Notes: generated from the sequence alone by a model not told the origin. Shown: positions 42,509 through 51,904, counted from the stretch's first letter. The stretch: DNA of 64,000 nt from Arthrobacter crystallopoietes (GCF_002849715.1 NZ_CP018863.1:1860001-1924000); one strand, 5' to 3'. Made by a program: numbers and translations.

Positions 42509-43093
42509 TTACGGGGCGAAGGCGATCTCTTCTGTGCGGCTAATGCTTCTCTCGGTGGACGCGCGGTCCAAGCCAAGGAGTGCCGTTATCCACATTCCAT
42601 TTTGGATTACCACAATGTCATCTGCCCGCTTCCGGCATTCCTCAGGTGACAGTTCAGGCCTGGCGTTCCCGATCAACCCAGCGAGGCCGTCGACGTACCG
42701 CTCGAATGCTGCGTCGTTTATGACAGCGAAGTCTTCATTGGCCTGCGCTAGCGCCCATAAGTGGAGGCGCAGCGACAAGTATGGTGTGGTCAGCAGTTCC
42801 GGATCGGCTACGCGCCGAAGTGCCTCAAGGAGCCGCTCCTTTGGCGGCGATGCGGAATCGGCTTTGACCAGCGCAATGTCATGCTCGTCAACGCGTTTCA
42901 ATGCAGCCCGGATCAGGCTCGTCTTGTCTTCGTAGTAGTAGTTCACAAGCCCCAGCGCGACACCTGCTTCACGCGCGACGGCACGCATGTTGACGCCCGA
43001 GATGCCATGGCGCGACAGCAGGTCCATGGCGGCCTCGAGAATGCGCGCCTGCCTGTCGACCCGTTCGCCGGGCTTCACGGTGCTTGTATCCAT
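42509..43093 (-). CDS. TetR-family regulator, BetI-like
   Basis: The 194-residue protein has a TetR helix-turn-helix at about 15-60 (ARILEAAMDLLSRHGISGVNMRAVAREAGVALGLVNYYYEDKTSLI). The C-terminal ligand domain resembles BetI (YLSLRLHLWALAQANEDFAVINDAAFERYVDGLAGLI). It is upstream of betT in the same direction. By analogy with BetI it represses bet genes until choline is present, through the TTGAAC/GTTCAA sites. The start is ATG 43093, with no clear ribosome site. Confidence 0.85.
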   Translation of the reverse strand: MDTSTVKPGERVDRQARILEAAMDLLSRHGISGVNMRAVAREAGVALGLVNYYYEDKTSLIRAALKRVDEHDIALVKADSASPPKERLLEALRRVADPELLTTPYLSLRLHLWALAQANEDFAVINDAAFERYVDGLAGLIGNARPELSPEECRKRADDIVVIQNGMWITALLGLDRASTERSISRTEEIAFAP

Positions 43094-43234
43094 TCGGCCA
43101 GACTATTGCGAAAACTCCGGATGAGTGAATTGAGGTGCTCGCCTCGCCGTCCAGTGCCAATGATGATGATCCGACACTTGGCTTCCACCGCTGACCGGAG
43201 GACGATTAAGGGACCGAGATAGAGGAGGTTCGTG

Positions 43235-43420
43235 ATGTGCTACGCCTCGAATAAGGATTTCGGTTGGGGCTTCAGAAAGGAAACCGCACGCACGCCGGAA
43301 CCCCGCAGGGAGGACCAGGACGCCGGGGCCGAGACTTGGACGAAGTCCGATGACTCCGAAGTGAAGGCTTTCCTCGACAAGTCCGAAGTGGAAGAGCCGG
43401 CCAGCGACCGCGCCCCGTAG
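43235..43420 (+). CDS. small hydrophilic protein, 61 aa
   Basis: ATG 43235 has AGGAGG six bases upstream. The product begins MCYASNKDFGWGFRKETAR and continues as a charged, Pro/Glu-rich tail ending EVEEPASDRAP. It has no membrane segment. A strong hairpin follows 20 bases later, so this is a complete short transcription unit. I think similar short proteins occur in related actinobacteria, but cannot name a function. Confidence 0.65.
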   Translation: MCYASNKDFGWGFRKETARTPEPRREDQDAGAETWTKSDDSEVKAFLDKSEVEEPASDRAP

Positions 43421-43440
43421 CCGAAATACTGTACAGAGCA

Positions 43441-43472
43441 TTGAAGCCCCGCAGGATTCTGCGGGGCTTCAA
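43441..43472. terminator. bidirectional terminator hairpin
   Basis: TTGAAGCCCCGCAG and CTGCGGGGCTTCAA pair perfectly over 14 bp, loop GATT. It closes the small 61-aa gene and would also stop minus-strand transcripts. Confidence 0.75.
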
Positions 43473-43596
43473 TTGCGCGCACCGTTTCATAGGTTTCGCG
43501 CACAGCCACCTCGAGTCTGATCATTCATCGACTGTCGGTGCGCTCGCGACGTCATATACAGGGTCTTCGGTTCGATCATGAACTGCCTCGCAGAAA

Positions 43597-43613
43597 AGCT
43601 TGATTATCAAGCT
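43597..43613. promoter_or_regulatory. 17-bp palindrome, putative operator of the importer-sulfatase operon
   Basis: AGCTTGATTATCAAGCT is a perfect palindrome around a single central base, about 200 bases before the first permease gene. The IclR regulator at the end of this operon (50941-51798) is the natural candidate to bind it. Confidence 0.5.
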
Positions 43614-43810
43614 GGCTCGAGGTATGGGAGGACCAGCTTGCCGTGGTGGGGTGCGTCACATTCCGGTTCGTTCGATGATTTTCGCGTTCTTGGCCGATCA
43701 GGTATTGACACTGCAGGCGTCTATCCCGGAGTCTGGTCCGCATAGTGAAATGAATTGCACATGTGGCAACAGCTTCGTTTTGATCCAACCGGTTTCGGAG
43801 GACATTTAAC

Positions 43811-44452
43811 TTGTTGAACTTTATTGCCGACCGCTGGGAACAGGTTCTTTTCTCCTCCTGGCAGCATTTCAGCCTTGTAGTGCAGTGCGTCGTTTTAGCC
43901 AGCGTCATCGCCGTCGTTCTTGCTGCGCTCGTTTATCGCAACGGGACTTTGGCTTCCGTCGCCAACGCCGTATCTGCCGTAGGCCTAACCATTCCGTCCT
44001 TCGCCTTGATAGGGATCCTTATCGTTCCGTTCGGTTTCGGCGTGGCCCCGGCCGTCATCGTCATCACATTCTTCGCCGCTTTGCCTGTCCTTAGAAACGC
44101 CGTGGTTGGGCTAAGCGGCGTAAGCCCTGCACTTGTGGAATCCGCGCGTGGAGTGGGAATGAGCCGCATCAAAACTTTGCTGCGGGTCGAATTGCCGCTG
44201 GCCTGGCCCGTTATTTTGGCCGGCGTGCGGGTATCCGCGCAGATGGTGATGGGAGTCGCGGCCATTGCTGCGTTCGCCCTCGGTCCGGGCTTGGGCGGGT
44301 TCATCTTCTCCGGGCTGGCCCGTCTTGGCGGGGCAAACTCCCTCAGCTCGGTTGTCACCGGAGTTGTGGCAGTCATTATTTTGGCGCTGATTCTTGACCT
44401 TGGATTCATCGGCCTAGGCCGTCTGACTATCTCGAGAGGTATTCGTGTCTAA
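43811..44452 (+). CDS. OpuC/Pro-type ABC transporter permease (quaternary amine importer)
   Basis: TTG 43811 (GGAGG nine bases upstream; TTG 43814 also possible) starts a 213-residue permease with about five or six membrane segments. The BPD-transporter inner-membrane motif is VESARGVGMSRIKTLLRVELPLAWPVILAGVR. It resembles OpuCB/OpuBB. The stop overlaps the ATPase gene by eight bases. With the second permease, ATPase and binding lipoprotein it forms a complete glycine betaine/carnitine/choline-type importer. Confidence 0.9.
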   Translation: MLNFIADRWEQVLFSSWQHFSLVVQCVVLASVIAVVLAALVYRNGTLASVANAVSAVGLTIPSFALIGILIVPFGFGVAPAVIVITFFAALPVLRNAVVGLSGVSPALVESARGVGMSRIKTLLRVELPLAWPVILAGVRVSAQMVMGVAAIAAFALGPGLGGFIFSGLARLGGANSLSSVVTGVVAVIILALILDLGFIGLGRLTISRGIRV

Positions 44453-45707
44453 TACAATCTCCACCTCAAGCCAAGGGACCCATAGAGAGGGTTCCGCCAG
44501 TGACCGCGGCGCTGGAATACTTATTGATCGGGTAACCAAGCGTTACCCCGGTCAAAAAGCGCCGGCAGTTGATGGCATTACTTTGGAAATCCCCGCGGGC
44601 AAGACGGTCATGTTTGTTGGCCCGTCCGGTTGTGGCAAGACCACAACGCTAAAGATGATCAATCGCCTCATTGAGCCAAGCGAGGGACGCATCATTCTTG
44701 GTGACGACGACGTCACTGATATCGACGGAGACGAGCTGCGTCGCCGGATCGGATATGTTGTCCAAGCCGGGGGCCTATTTCCGCACATGAGCGTGGCCAA
44801 GAACATTGGGCTGGTTCCCAAGATGCTGGGCTGGGACAAGCAACGTATTTCCAATAGGGTCGATGAACTGCTGGATTTGGTTTCGCTGGATCCGGCCATC
44901 TACCGGGACCGCTACCCGAAAGAGCTGTCCGGCGGCCAACAGCAGCGCGTTGGCGTTGCGCGGGCCTTGGCCGCTGATCCGCCAGTGCTCCTAATGGACG
45001 AGCCCTTCGGCGCCGTGGATCCAATCACGCGCCAGCGGCTGCAGGATGAACTAATACACATCCAGAGCGAACTGCATAAGACCATCGTGTGCGTCACACA
45101 CGACTTCGATGAGGCCGTAAAGCTCGGCGACTGGATTGTTGTCTTCTCGGAACGGGCGGAAATCGTCCAATACGACACTCCCGAACGTATCCTCGCCGAA
45201 CCGGCGAATGAATTCGTCGAAGGATTCATCGGATCCTGTGCCGGGCTGAAACAACTGACACTTAGCCGCGTCGGTGACGTGGATCTGCTTCCGGGAATCA
45301 CCGCCCGGTCGGGCGACCGGGCCCAGGAAGTCATCGCCCGAATGGAACGTGCAGGGGAGCACCACGTCGTCGTACTCGATGACCGCGACCGCCCTGTCCA
45401 ATGGCTTTCACGCCGCCAACTCTCCCGCCTCAATGTCATAGATGGACTCACTGACCCCAAACTGCCGGTCGTCGGCAACCGTGCCACCTTGAACGATGCG
45501 TTGGACACCATGCTCGTCTGCGGCGAAGGTGCAGCAGTGGTGACCGGCCCGCGGGACAAGTTCCTAGGCATTATTGACGTCGAAACCGTGATGCGCGCGA
45601 TCACCGCCATTCGTCAGCAAGTCGCCAATTCGGTGCCTGCCGACGCGCCAGTTGGCACAAATACCGGGTCTGTTCCGACAACAGCAGCCGCCGGAGCACG
45701 CCTGTGA
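44445..45707 (+). CDS. OpuCA-type ATPase with CBS domains
   Basis: The 420-residue ABC ATPase has Walker A GPSGCGKTTTL (59-69), signature LSGGQQQRVGVARAL, Walker B VLLMDEPFGAVD and the switch His in VCVTHDFDEA. The C-terminal third carries tandem CBS domains (EHHVVVLDDRDRPVQW; GEGAAVVTGPRDKFLGIID), which gate uptake by ionic strength or nucleotides in OpuA/OpuC transporters. It energises the two flanking permeases. Confidence 0.92.
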   Translation: MSNTISTSSQGTHREGSASDRGAGILIDRVTKRYPGQKAPAVDGITLEIPAGKTVMFVGPSGCGKTTTLKMINRLIEPSEGRIILGDDDVTDIDGDELRRRIGYVVQAGGLFPHMSVAKNIGLVPKMLGWDKQRISNRVDELLDLVSLDPAIYRDRYPKELSGGQQQRVGVARALAADPPVLLMDEPFGAVDPITRQRLQDELIHIQSELHKTIVCVTHDFDEAVKLGDWIVVFSERAEIVQYDTPERILAEPANEFVEGFIGSCAGLKQLTLSRVGDVDLLPGITARSGDRAQEVIARMERAGEHHVVVLDDRDRPVQWLSRRQLSRLNVIDGLTDPKLPVVGNRATLNDALDTMLVCGEGAAVVTGPRDKFLGIIDVETVMRAITAIRQQVANSVPADAPVGTNTGSVPTTAAAGARL

Positions 45708-46474
45708 GCGTCACAGCCGCTGCAGAGACCAGGACGGATGCACCGGGACGCTCGAAGTCCGCGCGCGGTTTGGTCATCCAGCTCGCGGCGATTCTTACGC
45801 TGTTGGGCCTATTCACCACTTGGCTGCTGACAGTCGAACTCACCCCCACGGAATCGGCCACGTTGAACCCCTCTGCTTTGTGGGGCTATACCGCAGAACA
45901 CCTTTTTCTCACGTTCTCCGCCGCAGCCATCGTTCTCGTCATCGCCATTCCTCTCGGCGTCATCCTGACCAGACGCCCATTCAGGCGCTTGACCGGCCCG
46001 GTCCTTGCCCTAGTCAACGTCGGCCAGGCAGCACCGGCCATCGGGCTGATCGTTCTTCTGGCGTTCTGGCTAGGGTTCTCGCAAGCCGCGGCCACCGTTG
46101 CGCTCATCCTGTATGCGCTTCTACCAGTCCTGCGCAACACCATGGTTGGCCTCGACGGAGTGGATCCACGGCTTGTGGAGGCCGGCCGAGGCGTCGGAAT
46201 GAGCGCCGCAGCGGTCTTGTTCAAAGTCGAGCTGCCTTTGGCCGTTCCCGTGATGTTGGCCGGGATCCGCACGGCCCTCGTTCTCCTAGTGGGAACTGCG
46301 GCACTGGCCGCTTTCGTCAACGGCGGCGGCCTCGGTCTGCTCATCACAACCGGAGTCAACCTCTACCTACCCAAGGTGCTTGCCGCCGGCGCCTTACTTA
46401 CAGCCCTGTTGGCACTCTTTCTGGACTGGCTGGGCGGAATCGTCGAACACTTCGCGCGTCCGAAGGGAATCTGA
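45704..46474 (+). CDS. second OpuC/Pro-type ABC permease
   Basis: GTG 45704 overlaps the ATPase stop by four bases. The 256-residue protein has about six membrane segments and the coupling motif VEAGRGVGMSAAAVLFKVELPLAVPVMLAG. It resembles OpuCD/OpuBD and pairs with the first permease to form the channel. Confidence 0.9.
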   Translation: MSVTAAAETRTDAPGRSKSARGLVIQLAAILTLLGLFTTWLLTVELTPTESATLNPSALWGYTAEHLFLTFSAAAIVLVIAIPLGVILTRRPFRRLTGPVLALVNVGQAAPAIGLIVLLAFWLGFSQAAATVALILYALLPVLRNTMVGLDGVDPRLVEAGRGVGMSAAAVLFKVELPLAVPVMLAGIRTALVLLVGTAALAAFVNGGGLGLLITTGVNLYLPKVLAAGALLTALLALFLDWLGGIVEHFARPKGI

Positions 46475-46477
46475 TAC

Positions 46478-47473
46478 ATGAAAAGAGAACGACGCGGACA
46501 ACACGCCATCAGACTCCTGGCCGCCGTGGCGACACTGTCGGTGGCTGGTTGCGGCCTCCAGCCCGCCACGTCCTACGTCCCCGAGGTGGCGCCGGGATCA
46601 ATCCAGGAGCTGGACCTGCCCAAGGGCGCATCCTTAACCATTACCGGCAAGAACTTCACCGAACAGCTCATACTGGCAAAGATCGCCGTGCTGGCTGCGC
46701 GTGCCGCTGGCTTTGAAGTTAGGGACATGAGCGGCCTTCCAGGGAGTGTTCCCGTGCGCAAACTCATGCTCTCCGGCCAGGCCCAGATCCACTGGGACTA
46801 TACGGGAGCGGCCTGGTTGACCTACCTTGGCCAGGACCGAGGCCTCGCTGACCAGACAGAACAATGGGAAGCCGTCCGCGACGCTGAGCTGACGAACGGG
46901 CTGACGTGGCTGGAGCCGTCGGGATTGAACAATACGTATGCGATCGCAGTCAGCGAGGAAGTGCAAGAAGAGCTGGGGGGCATCTCCACACTGTCCGAGA
47001 TCGCGGAGTTGCCTGTCGAGGAGCGCACCTTCTGCGTCGAATCGGAGTTTAATTCACGGGCAGACGGGCTAACGCCAATGCTGAAGCACTATGGCATCGA
47101 GCGAGGAACGCCGGCCGGAGTTTCCAATTCCAACATCGCCATCCTCGACACCGGCGCCATTTATGAGGCGACAGCGCGAGGGCAATGCAATTTCGGTGAA
47201 GTCTTCGGCTCGGACGGACGGATCCTGGCGCTGAACCTGAATGTGCTCGAAGATGACCGCAAGTTTTTCCCGGCCTACAACGCCTCGGCCATCATCAATA
47301 CCGAAACGCTGCAGCAATACCCGCAGCTGCGGGACATCTTCGACAGCATTTCAGCCGAAATCACGACAGAGACCATGCAGGAGCTAAACCGAAAGGTGGA
47401 CGTGGATGGCCAGGAACCGGCAGAAGTCGCCGCGGATTGGATGATCGAAAACGGCTTCATCCGCCCTTCCTGA
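46478..47473 (+). CDS. OpuCC/OsmF-type substrate-binding lipoprotein
   Basis: The 331-residue protein has a lipoprotein signal ending SVAGCGLQ (lipobox Cys). The binding domain begins with the family's LTITGKNFTEQLILAKIAVLAARAAGF and the QIHWDYTGAAW segment, as in OpuBC/OpuCC and OsmF. It presents quaternary amines or related zwitterions to the permeases. It follows the second permease by three bases. The exact ligand is unknown; the next genes suggest a sulfate ester. Confidence 0.9.
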   Translation: MKRERRGQHAIRLLAAVATLSVAGCGLQPATSYVPEVAPGSIQELDLPKGASLTITGKNFTEQLILAKIAVLAARAAGFEVRDMSGLPGSVPVRKLMLSGQAQIHWDYTGAAWLTYLGQDRGLADQTEQWEAVRDAELTNGLTWLEPSGLNNTYAIAVSEEVQEELGGISTLSEIAELPVEERTFCVESEFNSRADGLTPMLKHYGIERGTPAGVSNSNIAILDTGAIYEATARGQCNFGEVFGSDGRILALNLNVLEDDRKFFPAYNASAIINTETLQQYPQLRDIFDSISAEITTETMQELNRKVDVDGQEPAEVAADWMIENGFIRPS

Positions 47474-47504
47474 CCCCCTCATTCAAAAGAACGGAGCAAG
47501 ACGA

Positions 47505-49859
47505 ATGGATTCAAGAATCCGAGAGATACTTCCCATCCCGGTGAGGACGAACCCTGTCCCTACATCAATGGGCATCCAGGGACAGAATGCCGCATTCACG
47601 CCGGTTGAGGCACTGCGACCTCCCGAGAACGCCCCCAATGTAGTCCTTGTCCTCATTGACGACATGGGCTTCGGGGCTTCGAGCGCCTTCGGGGGGCCGT
47701 GTGAGATGCCTACGGCAGAGCGTCTTTCCGGTGGAGGATTGCGGTACAGCCGATTCCATGTGACAGCTCTTTGCTCCCCGACCCGGCAGGCCCTGATGAC
47801 CGGCCGCAACCATCATTCCGTGGGCATGGGCGTTACAACGGAGATGACGACGTCGGCTCCTGGTTACACAGGGTTCCGGCCCCCCAGCGCCGCCACCATC
47901 GCCCAGACCCTGAGCGGTAACGGGTACAGCACAGCTGCGTTCGGTAAATGGCACCAGACTCCTCCACGGGAAGTTTGCGCTTCCGGTCCCTTCGACCGCT
48001 GGCCTACAGGCGAGGGCTTCGATAAGTTTTACGGCTTCATGGGCGCGGAGATGAATCACTGGTACCCGCAGTTGTTCGATGGAACAACACCGGTGGAACC
48101 TGCCCGCCGGCCAGAAGAGGGCTACCACCTCTCCGAAGACCTCGTCGATAACGCCATTGACTGGGTCCAAACACAGAAAACCCTCACACCCGACAAACCG
48201 TTCTTCACGTACATCGCCTTCGGCGCCACCCATGGCCCATTCCACGTGGGCAAGGATTGGAAGGCCAAATATCGGGGCCGCTTCGACCAAGGCTGGAACG
48301 TACAACGCGAAGAGACTCTGGCCAGGCAAAAGGAGTTGGGCATTGTGCCCGAGTCTGCCGATCTTTCCCCTTGGGCGGAGGTTGTCCCGGAGTGGGAGGA
48401 ACTGGACGAAACCGAGCGTGCGGTTGCCTGCGGCTTCATGGAAACATACGCGGCCTTTGCCGAGCATACGGACGCGCAGGTCGGCCGCTTCGTTGATGCA
48501 TTGGACGACATCGGCGAGCTGGACAACACGTTGTTCATCTATATTCTGGGCGACAACGGCGCCTCAGGAGAAGGCGGCATTGAAGGAACCACCAGGGAAC
48601 ATCTTGTAGGCCACGGTTTCGCCGACAGTACTGAGGTCATGGCTGCAGAAATGGAATCCCTCGGCGATGCCAGCACGTACGCTATTTATCCTGTTGGTTG
48701 GGCGCTGGCGATGAACACTCCCTACCAGTGGACCAAGCAGGTGGCTTCCCACTACGGCGGGACGCGCGACGGCATGATCATGCACTGGGGCAACGGCATC
48801 AGGGGTGGAGGCGATATCCGTCATCAGTGGCACCATGTCATCGATATCGCCCCCACGATCTTCGAAGCTGCAGGGGTGCCGCATCCGGTCATGGTCAACG
48901 GCGTCACCCAGCAGCCGATAGAAGGCACCAGCATGGTCTACACCTTCAACGATCAGGCTGCGCCGGATCGCCGCCGTACCCAATATTTCGAAATGTGCGG
49001 CAACAGGAGCATCTATCACGAGGGCTGGACCGCGGTCACTCGCCATGGCACCCCGTGGCTGATGGTGCCCGAGGGGCTGCCATCATTCGAAGACGATGTT
49101 TGGGAGCTGTACGACACCACGATCGACTGGACGCAGGCACATAATGTCGCCCACCTCTATCCCGAGAAACTCCGGGAACTCCAACAGCTTTTCCTCATTG
49201 AAGCCAGCAAATACAAGGTGTTTCCCCTGGACGACCGCGTCACTGAACGGGAGAATCCACAAGTCGCTGGTCGTATAGATGTATTCGCCGGCCGGCAGTC
49301 CGTTACCTATCGCGCCGGAATGGGACGCTTTACAGAGGAGACGGCACCGAATGTAAAAAACCGGTCACACCGGATCACCGCTCATGTAGACATTCCGGAA
49401 TCCGGGGCTGAAGGGGTGATCATTGCCCAAGGAGGACGTTTCGGCGGTTGGTCGCTGTATGTCCTGAACGGTTACTTGAATTATGCCTATAACTGTTACG
49501 GCCGCCACCTCTATACGATCCGTTCACGCGAGCAGTTACAGCCTGGGAGCCAGAAGCTGCTGTTCGAATTCGACTACGACGGCGACGGCATCGGTTTGGG
49601 CGGCGAGGTTCGGCTTGGTGTTGACGGCAGAAATATCGGCCACGGACGTGTAGAAAGGACCACGGCCTACTATTTCTCCTTCGACGAAACACTCAATATC
49701 GGCATCGACAGAGGCACACCCGTGACGGATGACTACGAGCCCTTGGATAATTCCTTCACCGGCACTATTCATACTGTGCGCATCGATCTGGACAGTGATG
49801 TTCCGGATGGGCACATGGACGCAACAGATCGTCAACGGCTGCTGCTAGCGCACCAATAG
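47505..49859 (+). CDS. type I sulfatase (Cys-type arylsulfatase family), cytoplasmic
   Basis: The 784-residue sulfatase has the metal Asp pair VLVLIDDMGFG (Asp52, Asp53) and the sulfatase signature ALCSPTRQALMTGRNHH, where Cys90 is converted to formylglycine. More metal residues lie in ILGDNGAS, and the C-terminal quarter is a beta-rich domain (RITAHVDIPES...GVIIAQGGRFGGWSLYVLNG). Size and layout match the 780-residue AtsA-type arylsulfatases rather than the roughly 500-residue choline sulfatase BetC. No signal peptide is visible, so it would act on an imported sulfate ester. It follows the binding-protein gene by 31 bases and precedes its maturase. Confidence 0.9.
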   Translation: MDSRIREILPIPVRTNPVPTSMGIQGQNAAFTPVEALRPPENAPNVVLVLIDDMGFGASSAFGGPCEMPTAERLSGGGLRYSRFHVTALCSPTRQALMTGRNHHSVGMGVTTEMTTSAPGYTGFRPPSAATIAQTLSGNGYSTAAFGKWHQTPPREVCASGPFDRWPTGEGFDKFYGFMGAEMNHWYPQLFDGTTPVEPARRPEEGYHLSEDLVDNAIDWVQTQKTLTPDKPFFTYIAFGATHGPFHVGKDWKAKYRGRFDQGWNVQREETLARQKELGIVPESADLSPWAEVVPEWEELDETERAVACGFMETYAAFAEHTDAQVGRFVDALDDIGELDNTLFIYILGDNGASGEGGIEGTTREHLVGHGFADSTEVMAAEMESLGDASTYAIYPVGWALAMNTPYQWTKQVASHYGGTRDGMIMHWGNGIRGGGDIRHQWHHVIDIAPTIFEAAGVPHPVMVNGVTQQPIEGTSMVYTFNDQAAPDRRRTQYFEMCGNRSIYHEGWTAVTRHGTPWLMVPEGLPSFEDDVWELYDTTIDWTQAHNVAHLYPEKLRELQQLFLIEASKYKVFPLDDRVTERENPQVAGRIDVFAGRQSVTYRAGMGRFTEETAPNVKNRSHRITAHVDIPESGAEGVIIAQGGRFGGWSLYVLNGYLNYAYNCYGRHLYTIRSREQLQPGSQKLLFEFDYDGDGIGLGGEVRLGVDGRNIGHGRVERTTAYYFSFDETLNIGIDRGTPVTDDYEPLDNSFTGTIHTVRIDLDSDVPDGHMDATDRQRLLLAHQ

Positions 49860-49872
49860 CATCTGAGCCCGG

Positions 49873-49913
49873 CGTTCTTGGAGGTGACAGACGGCCGCTT
49901 ACCTCCAAGAACG
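49873..49913 (+). terminator. 13-bp hairpin between sulfatase and FGE genes
   Basis: CGTTCTTGGAGGT (49873-49885) pairs perfectly with ACCTCCAAGAACG (49901-49913), loop 15 bases. No T-run follows. Since the next two genes serve the same system, partial termination is more likely than a hard stop. Confidence 0.6.
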
Positions 49914-50008
49914 TCCGGAGCTGTTTAATGAGCAATGGGCTGGTCCTGTTCGGTTTATCCCAGCAATAACTGAACTCACCGCAGGACCGGATAGAAAGGT
50001 AGTCCACA

Positions 50009-50944
50009 TTGAGTAACTGTTGCGGCCCATCAAGAGGGTCTGCGGAAGCGACGCCTCTGCGCCAGCCCGCAGCCCTGGGCCGCGCGCGGGGGCACGTCCG
50101 CGCTGAAGCCCACATTTCAGCAGGTACCTTCCTCATGGGAGATCATTTCGATGAAGGCTATGCCACCGACGGTGAGACACCGCTACATCGTGTGGAATTG
50201 AGTAGCTATTCGATTGATGCCACTACGGTCACCAATGCTCAGTTTGCCGAATTTGTCACCGCTACCGGCTATCGCACTGAATCAGAAATATTCGGATTCT
50301 CTGCAGTCTTCCACCTTGCCACCAAGGCGGACCCTGCCGATATTCAGGGAACGGCAACCGGTACTCCTTGGTGGCACGTAGTGCGCGGTGCCGACTGGGC
50401 GCATCCCGCCGGACCGAAAAGCACTTGGGAGGACATACCTGATCATCCCGTTGTTCAGGTTTCGTGGAACGATGCAATCTCGTACTGCCACTGGGCGGAC
50501 TGCAGGTTGCCTACTGAAGCGGAATGGGAATATGCCGCCCGGGGCGGTTTGGAAGGGCGCCGTTACCCCTGGGGAAACGAGCTTCAGATCGATGGTCAGC
50601 ATCTGTGCAACATCTGGCAAGGCGAATTTCCCGCACGCAACACCCAAGACGACGGTTTCCTCACCACTGCACCCGTGCGGCAATTCCCGAGTAACGGGTT
50701 CGGACTGTACGAGGTCAGTGGAAATGTTTGGGAGTGGTGCTCGGACTGGTTCCTTCCCAAGTACTATCGAAATTCACCTACTGCTGATCCGCAGGGCCCG
50801 ACGATTGGCATGGGACGCGTTATGCGCGGCGGCTCATACCTCTGCCATGACTCCTATTGCAACAGATACCGCGTTGCTGCGCGGAGCTATAACACCGCAG
50901 ACTCAGCAAGCGGAAACATTGGTTTTCGAACCGTCGCCTTATGA
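50009..50944 (+). CDS. formylglycine-generating enzyme (sulfatase maturase)
   Basis: TTG 50009 has GAAAGG nine bases upstream; the product has 311 residues. FGE features are clear: ISAGTFLMGDHFDEGYATDGE, VVQVSWNDAISYCHWADCRLPTEAEWEYAARGG, YEVSGNVWEWCSDWF and the copper-binding active site GGSYLCHDSYCNRYRVAARS (Cys279, Cys284). It oxidises the signature Cys of the sulfatase to formylglycine with oxygen. Its place right after the sulfatase gene marks it as the dedicated maturase. The stop overlaps the IclR start in an ATGA. Confidence 0.93.
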   Translation: MSNCCGPSRGSAEATPLRQPAALGRARGHVRAEAHISAGTFLMGDHFDEGYATDGETPLHRVELSSYSIDATTVTNAQFAEFVTATGYRTESEIFGFSAVFHLATKADPADIQGTATGTPWWHVVRGADWAHPAGPKSTWEDIPDHPVVQVSWNDAISYCHWADCRLPTEAEWEYAARGGLEGRRYPWGNELQIDGQHLCNIWQGEFPARNTQDDGFLTTAPVRQFPSNGFGLYEVSGNVWEWCSDWFLPKYYRNSPTADPQGPTIGMGRVMRGGSYLCHDSYCNRYRVAARSYNTADSASGNIGFRTVAL

Positions 50945-51798
50945 GTATTGAACTTCAGCCTCTTGCACGCCGTATAGGATTGGCCACCATGGAGCGTTCG
51001 AATACATCGCGACAGGTTCCTTTCGAACACACGGGTGCCTCTGCCGGCGGCGTGCAATCCGTGGACCGGGCCATCACAGTTCTGGATATCCTGGCCCGCG
51101 CTGGTAGTGCCGGAGTAATTGAAATTGCACGCGAAATGGGCGTCCACAAGTCCACCGCCTCTCGTTTGCTCGCCGCCTTGGACGCGCGGGGCATGGTCAA
51201 CCAGAACCGAGAACGCGGTAAATATCAGCTCGGGTTCACAGTCCTTCGACTAGCCAATTCGATACCCCGCAGGTTAAGCCTCGTCAAGGAGGCCGGACCA
51301 ATCCTCGAGGAACTCGCCGAGCGGTTCCAGGAAACGGTCAACCTAGCCGTGCTTCGGTCGCGGTATGCCGTCAATGTGGACCAAGCAATGGGCCCCTCGT
51401 CGCTGGCCACCACAAACTGGGTTGGAAGGCTGACCCCACTTCATGCCACCTCGAGCGGAAAAGTCTTGTTGGCTGGTTTGTCGGCCGACAGGCGAGAGGA
51501 GATCCTCAGGGAAACCGGTCTTCCAGCCAGAACAGCGAAAACCGTTACATCACGCAGCGAACTGGAAAAGTCGCTTGTGGAGATAGCTGCTGCCGGTTAC
51601 TCCATCGTCCACGAAGAGTTCGAAATTGGCCTAAATGGCATTGCCGTGCCGGTTCACGACCATACCGGCTCTGTTGCGGGCGCGCTCAGCATTTCCGGTC
51701 CCTCATTCCGATTTACGCCCGAAGAAACACCTGGTTTGATCGAGGATCTTAAGCAGTCCGCGCTGCGCATCAGCGCCCGAATGGGTTATCCCGGCTGA
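50941..51798 (+). CDS. IclR-family regulator of the importer-sulfatase operon
   Basis: The 285-residue protein has an N-terminal winged helix (VQSVDRAITVLDILARAGSAGVIEIAREMGVHKSTASRLLAAL) and an IclR effector domain (LTPLHATSSGKVLLAGLS, GYSIVHEEFEIGLNGIAVPV). The ATG overlaps the FGE stop; ATG 50989 is also possible. As the last gene of the operon it probably controls its own operon, perhaps through the 43597-43613 palindrome. The effector is likely the imported compound or its desulfated product. Confidence 0.9.
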   Translation: MSIELQPLARRIGLATMERSNTSRQVPFEHTGASAGGVQSVDRAITVLDILARAGSAGVIEIAREMGVHKSTASRLLAALDARGMVNQNRERGKYQLGFTVLRLANSIPRRLSLVKEAGPILEELAERFQETVNLAVLRSRYAVNVDQAMGPSSLATTNWVGRLTPLHATSSGKVLLAGLSADRREEILRETGLPARTAKTVTSRSELEKSLVEIAAAGYSIVHEEFEIGLNGIAVPVHDHTGSVAGALSISGPSFRFTPEETPGLIEDLKQSALRISARMGYPG

Positions 51799-51904
51799 CT
51801 CGACCTGCACGCAAGTGGGGCTGTCTGCAATTTCGGCTCCTTCGACTATCGCCTCGATCTCAACATATCAGCGGGTGTATCGTGCACCAGCCAGTGCCGG
51901 GTTG

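Larger units (their letters stand above)
43421..43810. other. intergenic stretch before the ABC importer operon
   Basis: Holds the terminator at 43441-43472 and the palindrome at 43597-43613. The rest has no gene. The promoter of the downstream operon must lie here but I could not place a convincing -10/-35 pair. Confidence 0.5.
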
